This document shows positions 59,776-64,000 of a DNA stretch of 64,000 nt, in pieces. The stretch is from Corticium candelabrum. Lineage: Eukaryota > Porifera > Homoscleromorpha > Homosclerophorida > Plakinidae. The stretch spans positions 4,398,807-4,462,806 of the forward strand of contig NC_085088.1 of NCBI RefSeq assembly GCF_963422355.1, given 5' to 3'. Positions within the stretch are counted from its first letter, which is position 1. Every line of letters starts with the position of its first letter. The notes below the pieces were generated by a model. It saw only the letters and a program-made list of their open reading frames with translations, ran no database searches and had not been told where the DNA came from. Position numbers and translations under genes: made by a program.

Positions 59776-60944
59776 ACCTGACATGTACATCTAGCATGAG
59801 TAATATACACAAACTTTGTTTTATGCAACAGATGTGCATTGTTGTTGCTTGTGGTATATTTGTAGTTGTTATTATTTTTATTATTATTATTGTTATTATT
59901 ATTATTGTTCTTGTTTACATTTCTTTTGCAGTGTAATAGCAACTGGCTGACTTGGTAGATCACAATTATAAATCTGATAGTCAAGTGATTGTGTCAATTT
60001 TATCTGTGCAATTACACTTACTAGTACATTTTATTGTGTGTATGGCCTGCATGGTTGCGATAAAATCAAAAATATCAAAAGGGGTACAGACCCTGGTATT
60101 CTAGTATGTATGGTTGTATTATTGTTTCTAAAGCTTGTTATCAGAAACCTGATCACAACATGCCAGAATCAGATATACTCATTCATTGTATCACTAAATA
60201 ATCATAATAGACTAAAGATGTTGGTATTAGTATGCAGAATACTTTCTATATTATACAATTCTAGTTTTGCTGCTATTTGGACAAAAATTCTCAAGACTCA
60301 TGTGCTTGGAATGATATTAAACCAAAATTGCCAGAACAGAAAATCTCATACTGTCTATCCACATCCGGGATACACAACAATACATTTTCGAAGCAAAAAT
60401 GCATGGAATTTGATGGGCGTGGTATAACACGGGATCAACTGTCGGGTTTGTTTCTTAGGGAAGCCCATTCATGCGCGTCATATTAATGCGCACCTACGGG
60501 CCACTCTCTGTGGCTCGTATGTATGCGTTAATTCAAATTTAAAAATATAACGCGCGTTAAAAACTTTATATGGCGCTTTAAAATTTTGTGTTGTTTAATA
60601 TCAATGACTTCATAGTGCAAATTGTTATCAACACGTACTCATTGTAACGTGCGTTATTTCATATTCGATAGACGCGTTACAGCCTTATATTCTTGTTGTA
60701 TTCTAAATAAAGGAGGTGTGAAACGTGCGTGTGCTCTTCGATCAGTAACTGCAACGCTTGTTTCAAAAGGGTCCCCATTTTGGGATCGTTGTCTACTACA
60801 AGTCGTGCAAAAGGTACGAATCGACTTTCCAGTGAATTGGATACGAGTAATGGGTTTCTAAGGCCATACTCTTACGATGTGATGATTGCTCGTGCGTTGA
60901 ACGCTTTTTGGTATATTTATATAATTAATTAATTAATTAATATA
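59776..60944. other. BTB-TLDc 3' flank, no gene seen
   Basis: Contains a (TTATTA/TTATTG)n tract near 59870-59910 and AT-rich sequence with an (AATT)n run at 60921-60941. No further gene was recognised. Confidence 0.5.
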
Positions 60945-60965
60945 TCTAATATATAAAGCTCAAAT

Positions 60966-61002
<37 letters not shown>

Positions 61003-61526
61003 ATGTTCGCGTTTGGGGGCCACGTCTTTTGTCCGTTCGAAACCGAAATAGGCACGCACACTCGGTACGCACAGGCGATGGTTTGTGTAAAAAAATTTAA
61101 AAAATTACGCACAGGGTCCCCTCTCGAGGGGTCGACCCTCGCGTAAAATTTCTCGACGACGCACACGCTACACATTCCGGTTCATTCGAACACACGCCCG
61201 CACCGGTCCCGTGTGGATCCTATGCATCGCCGTCCTTCGCAAAGCTTCGAGTGATCGAATATCTCTTGCCGACGAAACCTACTCTTCTATCGCTTGCGTT
61301 TCTCTCTAAATTCTGATTGCATTTGCACCGAATCCAACCTACACGTTTTCTGCAGCAAGCGCTACACGGGGAGTGTGTCGATTTCTATCGAAACAAGCGC
61401 GAAGAACAAGATTCGAATTCATTCAGAATATCCGGGACCTCGCAACAAAGATGCACGTGACGTGTCCACAGACCTACCTTACACTACAGTATCTTGCCCG
61501 TACGAAGGACGGGCCATGGATCCTAG
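60945..61526 (+). mobile_element. non-autonomous Helitron-like element, copy 2
   Basis: Starts TCTAATATATAAAGCTCAAA after A60944 and ends with the hairpin GCCCGT...ACGGGC, CATGGATC, CTAG, then T61527. It is inverted relative to copy 1 and 582 bp against 482 bp; the difference is mainly an insert of about 100-130 bp around 61050-61165. Both carry a (TG)n just inside the 5' end. The open frame 61294-61530 shares KRYTGSVSISI and YPGPRNKD with copy 1. Confidence 0.77.
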
Positions 61527-61629
61527 TTAATAATAATTAACAAACCTACACAAATACATACACATGCACACAGTTGTACAGGCTTGTTGCTGTTTTCAGT
61601 AATGATGTAATTGTAATTGTAGAGTTTTA

Positions 61630-61908
61630 TAGAGTTCATACAACACCTAATGCAAGTACACTGTGATTGGCACACGTGCCCCTATCTCAGACGTCCAGAT
61701 AAGAGACGTTTGAGTGTATAACAACAATGAACATAATTGCTCAAAAACATATATGGTGTACATGCTAGAAAATGTTATTGAATTACTGAGCTACCACTAG
61801 AACAGGAGCATGTATGTTTATTAGGTGAGGGTTATATTAGAAGGTAGGAAATTATTGGAAGGGTGAGTTTGTATTAGAAAGAATAGGGAAGTTTGTTAAT
61901 TTATTTCT

Positions 61909-61966
<58 letters not shown>

Positions 61967-62450
61967 CAGTGGCGTAGCTCGGCTGCACTAGGGGGGTTCA
62001 CAAATCTCGAACAAAAAATTATGTATGTGAGTACATTATAATATTACACGTACACACACACACACACACCACGTTGCTCAATGTCAGTGCACAGGATATA
62101 AATTAAGAGTCACTAACTCAATGGCAATCATTTTACAGTATTGTATGCTAAATAATGTCTGTTTCCTAGACTTACAGGGAAGCCGAGATGCAGAAGACAT
62201 CTCGGAGAAATTGAAATCTATGGCCACGTGTGCATGTCTGGATGGTCGAGGGTTTGTTCGCAAGCAAAGCCATGTACATGACGCGACATGACGCGAATTC
62301 TTTTTGACATGCAAGCAACATGTGTGGCCTTGGAATCCCAAACTGAGCGCAAGTATCACACGGCTCTGTCGAGAGCTGCCAGATGATCGGAAATAAATTA
62401 CTAGCCTGGGGGTTTACGTGCAACCTGTGAACAGTGGTAGCTACGCCACT

Positions 62451-62520
<70 letters not shown>

Positions 62521-64000
62521 GTGTTTGGGTATAATGTTGTGATGTATATAATTATATCTATAGCCACCCTATGGCCATCCTCTGCCATCAAATCCTCCCG
62601 CCCCCTACCCCGTTCCTCTCCCATCACAACCCCCACCTCACCACAACCAACCACCACCACAACACCAACAATCTCAACCCGCACCGCGATCAAGCCCTTC
62701 AAGCCTATCCGCAGCAACAAAACAGATTGCCGCAATGACCATGACAGAAGAGGTGAGTGACAATAAAGTACAACTAAGAATCTCTCTAATAAACATCTCT
62801 AACTTTATTTACTAAATTGGATAGCGGGGAGAGGGAACACTGAGACCTGCTCGCCCATTCAACAAAGAATAGGATTGTGAGACACTGAGAAGTGCAATGA
62901 AAGGCTTCGGTAAGCAAAACATAACTCTGCCGTCTACTTGCAATGTTTCCACTGGAAAATTTTGATTATTAGCCACTTGGCTAAAGGTGTTTGTTCGTTT
63001 GTAGCCAAGTGCTTTATTTCAGAGCCAAGAAAATCGCCCAAACATCTAATGGTCGATCACAACAAATGCAGTAGAGTGTACTAATCTGTCATACTCAAGG
63101 GAATGTGATTTTGGAAAGACAAAGTCTACAAACCAGACTTCAAGCGTTCATTGCCATCCTTCCTGGTTTTTATACCAAAATTTAAAATCTCTGTCAAAAT
63201 CAAAGTTTTGAAGTTTTGGCATTTTAATATTCAGCGTCATCAAAGTTCAGCATCATTGATTCAATGATAAATCATCATCGTTATCTTCTTCATGGTTTCT
63301 ATACCATCGATCTGCTTCCGTTTGACTACGGCAGTCATCTTCAGAACCATGACTGTCATCTTTATTCACTTGCGCTTATTTCAAAGAGCATGTGCAGGAC
63401 ACGAGCAGAGCAATTGCGAGAGGTCGGCCTTGTAGTCCCTGGACCTCTATTGGCCTTGTAGTCCCTGGACCTCTATTGCATTGCACTATAAAATGCAAGA
63501 TCTGATCCAGAGGAAGGCGTACATGGTACACTGTAACAACTAGCCAAATTGGGGAGGAGGCATTACTATTTTCTTACCAGCCACATTTATTTGTAGCATT
63601 TAGCTATTTGGCGATCGTCCAGCGGAAACACTGCTACTAGTCATGTGTTTTATTGTTTTATTATTAATATATTTACAGATATCTGTACAGATTGCTTACG
63701 TTAGTGTGTTTGTTTAGGTACCAATGAAAAGGCAATCATTAGCGTCTTAGGTCATCGTACCGCTGACCAGAGGGTACAGCTGATCACCACATTCAAGACG
63801 ATGTTTGGAAAGGTCGAGTTTAGTGTCTCGTTTCGTTGTGATGTTTTCGTTCGACGACGAATGTTTGTTAGGATCTTATTGCTGATCTGAAGAGTGAACT
63901 GAACGGCCACTTTCTTGATCTGGTCATGGCTCTGATGCAGTCGCTACGGCAATTCGACGCGAGGGAACTACGACGAGCGATGAAAGTAACCGTCTAACGA
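61630..64000 (+). pseudogene. partial duplicate of the annexin gene (intron 2 to exon 6), with nonsense codon; runs off window
   Basis: Matches 43705-45615 almost base for base. Exon equivalents are 62564-62752 (exon 3), 62825-62909 (exon 4), 63718-63812 (exon 5) and 63872-63985 (exon 6), all with splice sites kept. Exons 5 and 6 encode the same peptides as the intact gene ([27 protein letters not shown]). In exon 4 a CAG codon has become TAG (62870-62872), and exon 3 has lost a short Pro/His/Gln block. No copies of exons 1-2 lie upstream; the BTB-TLDc gene and a Helitron-like element are there instead. The near identity points to a recent duplication. The rest of the copy is beyond 64000. 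Confidence 0.9.
61967..62451. mobile_element. hAT-type MITE inserted in the duplicated annexin intron
   Basis: The left end CAGTGGCGTAGCT and right end AGCTACGCCACTG are inverted repeats; the element splits a (TG)n tract that is continuous in the original copy. The target duplication cannot be told from the surrounding TG repeat. Because the intact gene lacks it at 44067-44150, it inserted after the duplication. The minus strand has a weak open frame with no recognised family. Confidence 0.75.

Overview
The window is animal nuclear DNA. Its genes are cut into many short exons with GT/AG introns, and the proteins are animal families: a CEP192 centrosome scaffold, a CARMIL actin regulator, a 20-cysteine metallothionein, a proline-rich annexin and a BTB/TLDc protein. 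Compact exons, moderate to low GC, very many long (TG)n/(CA)n tracts and a crowd of small DNA transposons suggest an invertebrate, possibly an early-branching one such as a sponge. The species cannot be fixed from the sequence alone. All gene models below were built by hand from reading frames, splice sites, exon phases and remembered family motifs; no database search was run.

Layout. 1-12578 (+): 3' part of a CEP192/SPD-2-like gene. 13351-20435: a transposon-rich intergenic block holding a three-exon metallothionein gene (14239-14573, -), a head-to-head degenerate second copy (15585-15947, +) with a matching cluster of metal-response motifs, and a decayed hAT transposon (16161-19214). 20566-39674 (+): a complete 42-exon CARMIL gene whose exon phases close to one frame of about 1,492 codons. 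Its introns hold mariner, piggyBac-type, hAT-type and other terminal-inverted-repeat (TIR) elements. 41972-54000 (+): a complete 15-exon annexin A7/A11-like gene of 528 codons. Its introns contain two fragments, in opposite orientation, of one reverse-transcriptase/nuclease retroelement family and a Harbinger-type MITE. 54386-61526: two short elements with Helitron-like ends, a long palindrome, a LINE remnant and the intronless BTB-TLDc gene (58765-59775, +). 61630-64000: a second, 5'-truncated copy of the annexin intron 2 to exon 6 region with a nonsense codon in its fourth exon. It runs off the window.

The genes do not form a functional cluster. CEP192 acts at centrosomes, CARMIL on actin capping protein, annexin on Ca2+-dependent membrane binding and metallothionein on metal buffering. 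The notable biology is structural: an inverted metallothionein duplication with both promoters recognisable, a recent annexin duplication with a stop codon, paired Helitron-like elements with a shared reading frame, and a MITE family whose arms carry paired CACGTG sites. I see no convincing evidence for an entirely new molecular system.
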